A stretch of DNA of 64,000 nt from Paenibacillus pedocola (GTDB taxonomy: Bacteria; Bacillota; Bacilli; Paenibacillales; Paenibacillaceae), in assembly GCF_031599675.1 (NCBI RefSeq), contig NZ_CP134223.1:3720001-3784000 (forward strand), written 5' to 3'. Numbering within the stretch: the stretch's first letter is position 1; each line of letters begins with the position of its first letter. The notes under the pieces are model-generated. The model was not told the DNA's origin, ran no database searches, and saw only the letters and a list, made by a program, of their open reading frames with translations. Below, in pieces: positions 27,716 to 36,153 of the stretch. The translations under genes were made by a program, and so were the position numbers.

Positions 27716-28618
27716 CTATTCCTTGAGTGAGCCTATCAGCACACCTTTGACAAAATATTTTTGCAGAAACGGATAAACCATAATAATCGGCAGCGTTGCC
27801 ACCATTGTCGTGGCCATAATCAGCGATTTGGTTGTAACTGACTTCATCATCGCCTGCCGGTCCTGCGCCGCCGCATTCATGCCGATGGACTGCAGCTGAT
27901 CCGTGACAATATTGGAATTGAGGATCTGCTTCAGCAGGGTCTGAATGGGTATCAGCTTCGGATCATTGATATAAATGCTGGCCGAGAACCAGTCATTCCA
28001 ATGCCAGACTGCCGTGAACAGTGCTAAGGTTGCCACAACAGGCCCTGAAATCGGCAGTACGATGCGGAGCAGTACACCGATATGATTACAGCCGTCAATC
28101 CGCGCCGACTCGGCCAGCCCTGCGGGCAGCCCCAGAAAAAAAGTCCGGAAAATAATCATGTTATAAACACTGATCAGCCCCGGAATCACCAGCACCCAGA
28201 AAGTGTCCATCATGCCGAATTCGCGCAGCAGCAGGAAGGTTGGAATAAGCCCGCCGCTGAAATACATCGTGATGACGCAAAACACCATATAATATCTCCG
28301 GCCCAGCAGCTCCTGCCTCGACAGCCCGTAAGCGAGAATGGCCGTGAACAGCACTGACAGCACTGTCCCCACCACCGTCCGCAGCACGGAGACCAGAAAC
28401 GCCTGGCCGATCCGGCTGTCATGAAAGACCACTTCATAATTGTCGAGGGTCGGACTGCGCGGCCAGAACGTAATGCCGCCGAAGGCCGTGTCCGCCCCCG
28501 TATTGAAGGATATGACCAGCGAGTTCCAAAAAGGGTACAGGGTGACGAAGCCGAGCAGCAGCAGCAGGATATAAATCAATACTTGCAGCACCTTATCGCT
28601 CCGCGTCAGCTTCATCAT
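27716..28618 (-). CDS. ABC sugar transporter permease (LplC/YtcP-like)
   Basis: This 300-residue membrane protein has about six segments and belongs to the MalG-like inner-membrane permease group. The coupling-helix EAA-type loop reads LPAGLAESARIDGCNHIGVLLRIVLPISGP. It ends VKGVLIGSLKE, a C-terminus common in LplC-like permeases. It follows the partner permease by 31 bases and precedes the binding-protein gene. No ATPase is encoded nearby. Confidence 0.93.
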   Translation of the reverse strand: MMKLTRSDKVLQVLIYILLLLLGFVTLYPFWNSLVISFNTGADTAFGGITFWPRSPTLDNYEVVFHDSRIGQAFLVSVLRTVVGTVLSVLFTAILAYGLSRQELLGRRYYMVFCVITMYFSGGLIPTFLLLREFGMMDTFWVLVIPGLISVYNMIIFRTFFLGLPAGLAESARIDGCNHIGVLLRIVLPISGPVVATLALFTAVWHWNDWFSASIYINDPKLIPIQTLLKQILNSNIVTDQLQSIGMNAAAQDRQAMMKSVTTKSLIMATTMVATLPIIMVYPFLQKYFVKGVLIGSLKE

Positions 28619-28649
28619 AACCTGTTCCCCGCTTCCCCATAGACTGAAT

Positions 28650-29612
28650 CTACCATAAGCTTGAACCCATTTTTCTGGCCGCCTTGTTGGCTATTGCCAG
28701 CAGGCTGACGCTAATGACCGCCTTGAACAATCCTGCGGCCGCCGCATAGGAGAACCTGCTGTTCAAAATCCCCATCCGGTAGACATACGTATCGATCACA
28801 TCGGACACATCCCGCAGAATCGGGTTCGTCGCCAGAATCAGGATATCCTCGAATCCGGCGTTCAGAATATTGCCCACAGCCAGAATCATGAAGATGATGA
28901 TCACCGGCCGGATGCAGGGCAGCGTAATCAGCTGAATCTGCTTAAAACGGCTCGCCCCGTCGATGGAAGCGGCTTCATACAAATGCGGATCGATACCGGC
29001 AATCGCAGCCAGATAGACAATTGCCGCAAATCCAATTTCTTTCCATACTCCCGTAGCGACCAGAATGCCCCAGAAGTATTCCGGCACGGACAGAAAACTG
29101 ATCGGCTCCGTCGTCAGATTAAGGCTCATCAACAGCATGTTAACGCTTCCATTATCAGTCGAAAGCATCGACCCGACGAACCCGCCAACGATGACCCAGG
29201 AGAGAAAATGCGGCAGATAGCTGACCGTCTGAATGATCCGCTTGAACATCATCTGCCGCACCTCATTCAGCATAAGCGCCAGCAGGATCGGGGCCGGAAA
29301 ACCAAACAGCAGCTTGAGCAGGCTGATGACAATCGTGTTGCGCATAACCGTCCAGAAGTCAGGCGAATTAAAAAACGCTTCGAAGTGTTTAAGCCCGACC
29401 CATGGACTGTTAAAAAAACCGCCGAACAGCTGATAATCCTGAAAAGCCATCAGTACCCCGTACATGGGCAGATAACTGAAGATAAGGATGAAGATCAGCG
29501 CCGGCACCACCATCAACTGCAAATCCCACTGCCTGATCCACCTGGACCACCAGGAATCAGAACTCTTTTTCTGCGTGTGAAACACCCTTCGTTCGATCTG
29601 CACGGTTGTCAT
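28650..29612 (-). CDS. ABC sugar transporter permease (LplB/YteP-like)
   Basis: This 320-residue MalF-like permease has six predicted membrane segments; the EAA-type loop reads DPHLYEAASIDGASRFKQIQLITLPCIRP. It is the first transporter gene, 120 bases after the GH26 stop, with its own upstream direct-repeat element. The start is not certain: AGGAAGG directly abuts the ATG at 29612, while an in-frame GTG three codons later (29603) has a nine-base spacing. Confidence 0.93.
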   Translation of the reverse strand: MTTVQIERRVFHTQKKSSDSWWSRWIRQWDLQLMVVPALIFILIFSYLPMYGVLMAFQDYQLFGGFFNSPWVGLKHFEAFFNSPDFWTVMRNTIVISLLKLLFGFPAPILLALMLNEVRQMMFKRIIQTVSYLPHFLSWVIVGGFVGSMLSTDNGSVNMLLMSLNLTTEPISFLSVPEYFWGILVATGVWKEIGFAAIVYLAAIAGIDPHLYEAASIDGASRFKQIQLITLPCIRPVIIIFMILAVGNILNAGFEDILILATNPILRDVSDVIDTYVYRMGILNSRFSYAAAAGLFKAVISVSLLAIANKAARKMGSSLW

Positions 29613-29678
29613 CCTTCCTGTGTCTTTGCTTTACACTTTCATCTTATGCCCAGCAGGAAGGACGTACCAGTACCGCCG

Positions 29679-29705
29679 CCAACGAAAAATGTGGTTCAGC
29701 AACGA
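29679..29705. promoter_or_regulatory. 20-bp-period direct repeat, candidate YesN operator (copy A)
   Basis: AACGA at 29681-29685 and GCAACGA at 29699-29705 lie one 20-base period apart, 67-69 bases upstream of the permease start. It is the same element as at 32837 and 35519. Confidence 0.55.
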
Positions 29706-29731
29706 TCCCTTAATTCCCGGAAAATCGCTGC

Positions 29732-32731
29732 TTATTCTGGTTCGTCCGGGAGTTTGACAGCGTTGATGTCATCAATATAAATCGTTCCGCTGCCCGGTGT
29801 GCCGCTGCCCTGCGCAATATAGAAGGCAAACTCCTTAATTGATCCGAGATCAATCACCCCGTTGCCTCCGGTAGACCAGCCCGGCCGGGCAAACACGGTA
29901 AATGGAAGGGTCACCAGCACCGGCTCAGTACCCTGTAGCTTCAGGCTGGCCTCCCAGACTTCCCCGTTCGTCTCATGGAACTGCACAGCCAGCTGCCGGT
30001 TCGATCCGTCAGGCTGCAGCCAGAAGGATATGGCTTCCATTCCCGGCCACTCCTTGCCCATGCTGCGGTAAACGCCCGCGTAGCCGGGATTACCCACCGT
30101 GTAATCCAGCTTCAGCCCGTAGCTGCCTCCGCTCAGATGGTACGTGTCCAGCGTAACCGTCGCCGCATTACCGGAGACATTGCGCTGCCATTTCCCCCGC
30201 AGATTCCCGTTTGATCCGCCGTAGCCCTCGAAATCATCGATCAGATAGCTGTCTGCTGGCGGAGGAACGTACGGCCCGTTTCCTGTCTCCCCATTGTTCA
30301 AAGCGCGGGGATGGCTGTACAGGGACTGGATGCTGCTAAGTGAATTTTTATCAGTCAAATACTGCGACCACGTCATGAAATATACATACCGCGATTGTTT
30401 GCTCTGCAGCATTTCCATATCCGGCAGCTCTCCGTTCTCGCCAATGGCTATCGGTCTGCCGCCGCTGAGCTGCACTAGCTTGCTGTAATACGTATCGCGA
30501 TAATCATTGTTGTAAATATCCATAGCCAGAACGTCAACCCTGTCATGGCCGGGGTAATATGGCGCCGAATCATAAGCCCAGGAGCTTTCTGCATTCGGGC
30601 TCCAGACCCAGATCAGATTATCCAGCCCATGCAGATTGGTTAACCGGTCGTACATATTGTTCCACAGCTGCTTGAACAGCTCCGGCCGCGCCCCCCACCA
30701 GAAAAACTCGGCATTCATCTCATGATACGGCCGCCACAGGACCGGAATGTTCTCGTCCCTGAGCTGCTCCAGGTATCCGGCCACTTCGTCTACCTGTGCC
30801 GCCCACTGGTTATACAGTTCCGTGCCGGGGGTGACGATGTCCGTCATCTGAGCCAGCGTCACATCTCCAGTAACACTTTCCCAGCCGGCGGTTGCCGGAT
30901 CCATCGGCCGCGGCTCGTGGTAAGTCAGCGTTACCATCGTTCCGCTTTGCCCTTTAAGGACTGCCTCGTCAATCATAGCCTGGCGTAACTCGCCGAGATC
31001 TCCGCCGGTGTAGTAAGCAAAATCCGAACCCCACAGAGCGGGATAGTAGCCGGTCAGCTCTGCAGCGGTGTCATACCACTTCGTCGGCTCTTCGTAATAG
31101 TTATGCTGGCCCGTATAAACAGCGTTTCCTACCGACGCATATAAGCGGTCCAGGAGTGCACGGGTGGCCTCGGAAGCCCCCGGATTGACCGGGTGCATCT
31201 TCAGTGTAGTCAGCTGAAGCGTACTTGCCGCGGAAACAGCAGTCCCTTCACTCACCGCTTTTACAGAAATATCGTACAAGGTTTCAGGCGATAAGCCTTC
31301 CAGTTTGTAAGTGTATAGTGGATTCCCGTTAACAGCAGGAATAGAGAGGCTGGACCATGTGCCTTCAGCAGCTTTTTTGTAAGAAATTTCGTAAGACTTC
31401 ACGCCAAAAGGGCCTGAAGAAGCTGCCCATTCCAGTTCCGCGGATACACCGTCGATGTTACCGGCTGCAAAGCCTGCCGGAGCACCGGGCGATAGATCTG
31501 CCGGAAGCTGCGGCATTGCACCAACAAATACCTGATCCAGCAGGATATTCGCGCCTGTAACATTAGCAGTCATCAGACGCAGGAACGAGGCGCTGCTTCC
31601 GGTGTGCAGCTGCTGCACAGTACGAGTCCAGCCCGAAGCGGCGCTGGTAGTAACCGGAAGCAGTGTCTTCCCGCTATCCTGATAGACAATAAGGTTTACT
31701 GTAAGGCTGCCAGGCGGCGTGGCCGCAGACTTGCTCCAGTAAGACACCAGATAACTGCTGGTGTCCGCGGATAATTTCCCCGACTGAAGTAAGGATTCCG
31801 GATTGAGCTGGGCCGCATATTGCCCCGAATAGGTGTCATAGGTTACGGTCGAAACCGTCCCTTTCTGTTTCCACGGGGAAATCAGACCACTCTCAAAGTC
31901 TCCATTCGCCACCAGATTGGCTCCCGGGGTTGCTTCAAGTCCCATGCGTGAATCAGAGAAGTTACCCGCGGCATCCCTGGCACGCAGCATGATGGCGTAG
32001 ACGGAAAAGGGATCAAGACTGCCCAGTGTATAGGTGTACTCCGAAACAGTAGCCTGATGGGGTACGGACACTACAGTCCAGGCAGGGTCATCTGTTTTTT
32101 TGAATGACAGCTGGTAGGAATCTACCGCCATATCATCAGTCGAGCCGGACCAGGTCAACTTCAGTGAATCCGGCTCCCGCAGGGTCTGCCAGACGCCGGG
32201 TGTAGTCGGCCTTTCGATATCGACATTCTCACGGATGACCGCGTCATCAATGTAATAGTCTTTACTTGTACTGTTCCAGAAGGACAGGCGGATATACTGC
32301 ACTCCCGGAGCCGGTGTATAGAGCAGCTGCCGGTATTCCCAGCTGGTGGAGCCCGAAAATTGCAGGATCTGCTTACCTTGCTGCGTGCCGAAGATATCCA
32401 TATCCACCGATGCGCTCGTTACCCCTGTCCCGGCGAACTTCACCCATAGTCCGACACGATAGGTTTTGCCTTGCTGTACCGCCACTGACGCGGATGCTCC
32501 GCCCGTATTACGTTTCACCTGCAGACTTTTTTCTCCCCCATGCTGCTCACTTGTCACTACAACCGGACTGCCCCATTTCTCCCATCCGGTGTCCCCTGAT
32601 TCAAAACCCGGATTGCTCAAAAGATTCTCCCCAGCCGCCCGCGAGGGTGCAGCAGGAACAATGATCGATGCAACAAACAGAGCGGCGGCCAGCCAGCCAT
32701 ACAACCATTTTTTGCCCGTTCGTGCAAACAC
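29732..32731 (-). CDS. Secreted multimodular GH26 beta-mannanase
   Basis: About 999 residues; the GTG at 32731 has GGAGGT nine bases upstream, better than a TTG that abuts it. A signal peptide ends near PSRAA. Then: CBM4/9-like domain (LLSNPGFESGDTGWEKWG), fibronectin III domain, second CBM-like domain (LVANGDFESGLISPWKQKG), second fibronectin III domain, GH26 catalytic domain (about 505-830) and a C-terminal carbohydrate-binding domain resembling CBM11/CIA30 (about 845-995). The acid/base Glu is in PYHEMNAEFFWW (near 672) and the nucleophile Glu in IAIGENGELPD (near 761), the GH26 signature. It has no SLH or sortase signal, so is released or held by its binding modules. The most likely activity is endo-beta-1,4-mannanase; GH26 also contains lichenase and xylanase members. 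Confidence 0.92.
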   Translation of the reverse strand: MFARTGKKWLYGWLAAALFVASIIVPAAPSRAAGENLLSNPGFESGDTGWEKWGSPVVVTSEQHGGEKSLQVKRNTGGASASVAVQQGKTYRVGLWVKFAGTGVTSASVDMDIFGTQQGKQILQFSGSTSWEYRQLLYTPAPGVQYIRLSFWNSTSKDYYIDDAVIRENVDIERPTTPGVWQTLREPDSLKLTWSGSTDDMAVDSYQLSFKKTDDPAWTVVSVPHQATVSEYTYTLGSLDPFSVYAIMLRARDAAGNFSDSRMGLEATPGANLVANGDFESGLISPWKQKGTVSTVTYDTYSGQYAAQLNPESLLQSGKLSADTSSYLVSYWSKSAATPPGSLTVNLIVYQDSGKTLLPVTTSAASGWTRTVQQLHTGSSASFLRLMTANVTGANILLDQVFVGAMPQLPADLSPGAPAGFAAGNIDGVSAELEWAASSGPFGVKSYEISYKKAAEGTWSSLSIPAVNGNPLYTYKLEGLSPETLYDISVKAVSEGTAVSAASTLQLTTLKMHPVNPGASEATRALLDRLYASVGNAVYTGQHNYYEEPTKWYDTAAELTGYYPALWGSDFAYYTGGDLGELRQAMIDEAVLKGQSGTMVTLTYHEPRPMDPATAGWESVTGDVTLAQMTDIVTPGTELYNQWAAQVDEVAGYLEQLRDENIPVLWRPYHEMNAEFFWWGARPELFKQLWNNMYDRLTNLHGLDNLIWVWSPNAESSWAYDSAPYYPGHDRVDVLAMDIYNNDYRDTYYSKLVQLSGGRPIAIGENGELPDMEMLQSKQSRYVYFMTWSQYLTDKNSLSSIQSLYSHPRALNNGETGNGPYVPPPADSYLIDDFEGYGGSNGNLRGKWQRNVSGNAATVTLDTYHLSGGSYGLKLDYTVGNPGYAGVYRSMGKEWPGMEAISFWLQPDGSNRQLAVQFHETNGEVWEASLKLQGTEPVLVTLPFTVFARPGWSTGGNGVIDLGSIKEFAFYIAQGSGTPGSGTIYIDDINAVKLPDEPE

Positions 32732-32798
32732 TTGGATCAAACCTCCATTTGAATTTCAGCCGGTTGGATTACGACCTTTCAATCGTCCGGCTCATCAA

Positions 32799-32813
32799 AT
32801 GTAAGCGTTTTCT
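32799..32813 (+). promoter_or_regulatory. cre-like CcpA site ahead of the GH26 gene
   Basis: ATGTAAGCGTTTTCT matches the CcpA box pattern closely and lies about 70 bases upstream of the GH26 start, just downstream of a TTGACC -35-like sequence on the minus strand. Confidence 0.65.
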
Positions 32814-32836
32814 ATTGTGGTCAACAAGGATCGCCA

Positions 32837-32863
32837 GCAACGAAAACTGTGTTTGAGCAACGA
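32837..32863. promoter_or_regulatory. 20-bp-period direct repeat, candidate YesN operator (copy B)
   Basis: GCAACGA occurs at 32837-32843 and 32857-32863, exactly 20 bases apart, about 106 bases upstream of the GH26 start and just upstream of the presumed promoter. Confidence 0.6.
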
Positions 32864-33192
32864 CTAATTTTTGTTCGATACGGAGTGGAGACAGAAGGTT
32901 TCAGATCGAAGGATAGCGGGAGAATATTGGCTAGGTCGGACAGGATATAATAGACGATTTACTCTATCTATATTCCGTTAGTCTGGACGAAAAGTTCCTA
33001 TATATAGAACGAACTTATGAATTTTCTATTTAGGGGATTAGCCGTGCAATCTTGATAGACAGATTTTCTCCAGCTAATTTCTCACGTACAGCCTTAAATC
33101 AGCGGTACTTTATAAATCAGCTGGAGTTATTCCAGTTATGTTCTGATTCCAGGCAAAACGGATTCATTAGATGGAGTTTTTCCCGTTAGCGT
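32864..33192. other. AT-rich non-coding stretch between the GH26 and GH74-like genes
   Basis: I see no gene, no convincing terminator and no known RNA here. The stretch GTTCCTATATATAGAAC near 32995 is an imperfect palindrome of unknown meaning. Confidence 0.4.
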
Positions 33193-35451
33193 TTATCCAA
33201 AACTTATCTCTGTCCGGTACGCCCCGTTACCGCAGGTCACGGCGAGCACCTGCCGGCTGTCACTATCGAGAGCGACGCCTTTCCAGCGCACCGCACCAAG
33301 TGAGTCATCCGCCCACGTCTCCCAGGTGATCCCGCCATCCCGGCTGCACACCACCTTGGATTCAGTCATAGTACGAACCATCGGCTCGCTGGCCAGAATC
33401 AGCAGATCCCTTCCCCCGTCGCCCTTGCCCACAGCCAGTGCCGAGACATTAAACGGCTCGGCTGTACCCGCCGGGAAAAGCTTGCTCCAGCTCTGGCCAT
33501 CATCGGGGCTGCTCCATAATCCTTCCGAAATAAACCCGGCATACAACGTCCCGCTGCGAGTGGCAGAATAAGCTACCGTATTCAGCACCGATGCTGGACC
33601 CCTGTGTTGAAAGGGGAGCACCGCTCCAATAGATTCCCATGTGTCCCCGCCATCGGCGGAACGCCAAATGCCCTCGCTCCACTCCCCCGTGAGGACATGC
33701 CCCGCCCGGATGGGATCTGCAGCCATTAGCTGATTAGCACCGCAGGCGTTCTTGACCTGATAGACAACCACGGACAGCAGCTCTGCTTCAATCCAGTTTT
33801 TGAGGTGAGGAAGTGTTGACACATGAGCCGGCGGGCGAAAAGGCGTCTGCTTCCACGTCAGCCCCCCGTCTGCAGAACGGTAAACTCCGGCCCCTGAGGA
33901 AATATCGCCATCGATGTAAGCGTAGAACGTGCCGGAATGAACACCATCCTCCCGCAAAGCCTGGACGAACAAGCCCTTTTCAAGGGTAAGCACCTCCTCC
34001 GCAGACTGCCCTCCATCTCTGCTTAAGGCGATACAGGCAGTACGGCCATGGCCTACAAGCCCGTATACATAATGTTCAGAATTGATCCTAGAGACGGCCA
34101 CAGCGGTACTCCCCGAGTAACCTGCCAGTCCGGGCAGATTGCGGAAGGTCACCCCGCCATCCTCAGTCACCTTAGGCGAATGGTCCGCCATGGTGACACA
34201 GAACTTGCCGGGCTGGCCGGGAGCTGCGGCTACCGCTTCCATGCAGGTGGTTTCCAGCCCGCGGAAATGGCCTGCCCGCCAGGTATTTCCGCCATCTTCG
34301 CTAACCGCGACTCCATACCAGTTGCACAAATAAAGCCGGTCTTTGTTCAAACAGTCCACGATCAGCTTCGAAATCGCCCAGCCTGCTGCCGCTGCGCGTG
34401 ATCCCCCGTTGAAGCTGTCCATGTATGACGGAAACCCGCTCAAATCTTCATCCCGGTGCTGCCGGAGAAGCTGCCATTCTTCCCCGCCGTCTCCGGAATA
34501 ATATATTGGAATGGGCGGGACATCCTTCATATGCGGCCGCACATCAGGGGCTGTATACCACCGCTGCGGGTTGTGGGTATCCTGAACCACCGTGCCATAG
34601 CGGTGTTCACCGGGCAGGAGTCCTGCCCCGGCGGATATCCAGGTCCGCCCGCCGTCCCTGCTGCTGCAGATGCCTCCCCAAATGCAGGCGGCCATCAGGC
34701 GCTGCGGATCACGGCTGTCAAAGCACAGCTCGGCAAAGCTCGCACCTTCATACAGCAGCTGCCAGGATTCTCCCAGATCCGGGCTGGCATACAGCCGCCC
34801 TTGCTTGCCTCTGGGCTGATCCTGGAGCAGACCCAGTACCCCGCCTTCACCCGTCTCCACATAGTCCATGTTCAGGTCATCATCGCTAATGGTGCCTGCA
34901 AACAATACACCAGGAATAGCTGGGTGAAAAACCACACAGCCGAATCTTTCCTCCGGCAGCAGCGTTTGCTGCCAGGTCTCGCCTTCATCGCGGCTGATCC
35001 ACAAACCGCCGGTGTACCCCCCGGCAGCCACGACCACCGGATGATGCGGGTCGACCGCAATGACCTCACCGTACATCCGGGTCGGCCCGTTCCCGTAGAA
35101 TCCCATGCCGGTGCAGACTTCCTTCCAGCTCCCGCCGCCATCGGATGATTTGTGTACCGCACCGTAAAATGTCCGGCTTCTCACTTCACCCGAGCAACGG
35201 AACATCACCTGCGGGTGATGACTGCTGATGGCAAAGCTCTGTACCTGATGATGATAGCTTTGGGTTAAGCCGCTGTTCAGCGTCTCCCAGCTCATTCCGC
35301 CGTCCAGGCTGCGAAAGACTCCCGCCACATCGCAGCGGGCATAGAGCACTCCGCTATCCGCTGGATGCTGCAGCAGACCGGTAATATAACCGCCTCCGCC
35401 AAGCGCAGCAGGCGACCAAGCTTGTGCCGTCCTAAGTGAATGATTCAGCAA
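33193..35451 (-). CDS. GH74-like Asp-box beta-propeller protein without signal peptide
   Basis: This 752-residue protein starts at TTG (GAGGAGGGA upstream). It holds about 13 Asp-box repeats of the S-x-D-x-G-x-T-W type (SLDGGMSWE, SSDGGGSWK, SRDEGETWQ, SADGGLTWK, SRDGGITWE and others), giving two seven-bladed propellers as in GH74 xyloglucanases. The N-terminal VLYARCDVAGVFRSLDGG aligns with the GH74 segment that carries a catalytic Asp. There is no signal peptide or membrane segment, so it should act in the cytoplasm on imported oligomers, unlike most GH74 enzymes. Its own direct-repeat element lies upstream. GH74 or a related propeller family is likely; exact substrate unknown. Confidence 0.75.
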   Translation of the reverse strand: MLNHSLRTAQAWSPAALGGGGYITGLLQHPADSGVLYARCDVAGVFRSLDGGMSWETLNSGLTQSYHHQVQSFAISSHHPQVMFRCSGEVRSRTFYGAVHKSSDGGGSWKEVCTGMGFYGNGPTRMYGEVIAVDPHHPVVVAAGGYTGGLWISRDEGETWQQTLLPEERFGCVVFHPAIPGVLFAGTISDDDLNMDYVETGEGGVLGLLQDQPRGKQGRLYASPDLGESWQLLYEGASFAELCFDSRDPQRLMAACIWGGICSSRDGGRTWISAGAGLLPGEHRYGTVVQDTHNPQRWYTAPDVRPHMKDVPPIPIYYSGDGGEEWQLLRQHRDEDLSGFPSYMDSFNGGSRAAAAGWAISKLIVDCLNKDRLYLCNWYGVAVSEDGGNTWRAGHFRGLETTCMEAVAAAPGQPGKFCVTMADHSPKVTEDGGVTFRNLPGLAGYSGSTAVAVSRINSEHYVYGLVGHGRTACIALSRDGGQSAEEVLTLEKGLFVQALREDGVHSGTFYAYIDGDISSGAGVYRSADGGLTWKQTPFRPPAHVSTLPHLKNWIEAELLSVVVYQVKNACGANQLMAADPIRAGHVLTGEWSEGIWRSADGGDTWESIGAVLPFQHRGPASVLNTVAYSATRSGTLYAGFISEGLWSSPDDGQSWSKLFPAGTAEPFNVSALAVGKGDGGRDLLILASEPMVRTMTESKVVCSRDGGITWETWADDSLGAVRWKGVALDSDSRQVLAVTCGNGAYRTEISFG

Positions 35452-35518
35452 GTTCGTCCCTCCTCTGTTCCATCACCTTAAGTCTACCTTTAGGCTACGC
35501 ATAGAGGCATCCCCTCCG

Positions 35519-35545
35519 GCAACGGATTATGACGCTCAGCAATGA
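35519..35545. promoter_or_regulatory. 20-bp-period direct repeat, candidate YesN operator (copy C)
   Basis: GCAACGG (35519-35525) and GCAATGA (35539-35545) keep the 20-base spacing of the other two copies and lie 68 bases upstream of the GH74-like start. Confidence 0.5.
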
Positions 35546-35563
35546 ATCTGCAGCTCCTGAACC

Positions 35564-35590
35564 AAAAGACCCTTGGTTTCCCAAGGGTCT
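35564..35590 (-). terminator. Intrinsic terminator after the YolD-like gene
   Basis: AGACCCTTGG and CCAAGGGTCT form a perfect 10-bp stem with a four-base loop, followed by TTTT on the minus strand. It insulates the GH74-like promoter region from upstream transcription. Confidence 0.8.
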
Positions 35591-35678
35591 CATTGCTGCT
35601 ATCTGCCAAAGTCTGCTGCGTCAGCCTCCTGACAGCGCCGGGAGGTCTGATCGTGCAGCGCCTTCTATCTTCACTTAC

Positions 35679-35930
35679 CTAATCTCTGGGATAATTGATA
35701 GCCATAATATCCATAAAAGGAACCTTGGTGATCTCCTCGTTCAAGCTGAGATGCACCTTTCCGGTCCGCGAGTCCATGCCGACGATCTGCCCCCGCAACG
35801 CTTCTTCCTTCCCCCACACGGTCAGCAAAATGACCGACTCCTCTTGCATTGCTTCCGTCAGCTGGTTGCCAATCTCCTCCAGCACAAATTCATCTCTTGT
35901 CGGCCGTTTGGCCACTTTCGCTTTTGCCAC
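35679..35930 (-). CDS. YolD-like small protein
   Basis: This 83-residue protein has its start set at the GTG at 35930, which has GGAGG six bases upstream; an ATG seven codons earlier lacks one. The sequence RPTRDEFVLEEIGNQLTEAM, then LLTVWGKEEALRGQIVGMDS, then a C-terminal VPFMDIMAI fits the YolD-like family. These small proteins are often next to Y-family DNA polymerase genes; no such gene is beside it here. Function unknown. Confidence 0.65.
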   Translation of the reverse strand: MAKAKVAKRPTRDEFVLEEIGNQLTEAMQEESVILLTVWGKEEALRGQIVGMDSRTGKVHLSLNEEITKVPFMDIMAINYPRD

Positions 35931-36153
35931 GATATTCCTCCAATAAGCCATTACTCGGATTACGATTACGCCGTCATATGAATGCTCCTATGTATTATAA
36001 CATGGACTTCCACCGCATCAACCCGCGTAACCTAGTTGTTTTCATCCACTGCTATATTATTTAAGGAGAATCCTCACTCACATTAATGTAAAATATAGTT
36101 AATTCATTTATCTATCGTTAATCGAAGTGAGAAGGATGCACAGGAGGGATACA

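Noticed and set aside
32990..33015. TATA-rich near-palindrome in the gap before the GH74-like stop
   Set aside because: The arms are out of register by one base and there is no gene on either side that it could serve; kept only as a note.
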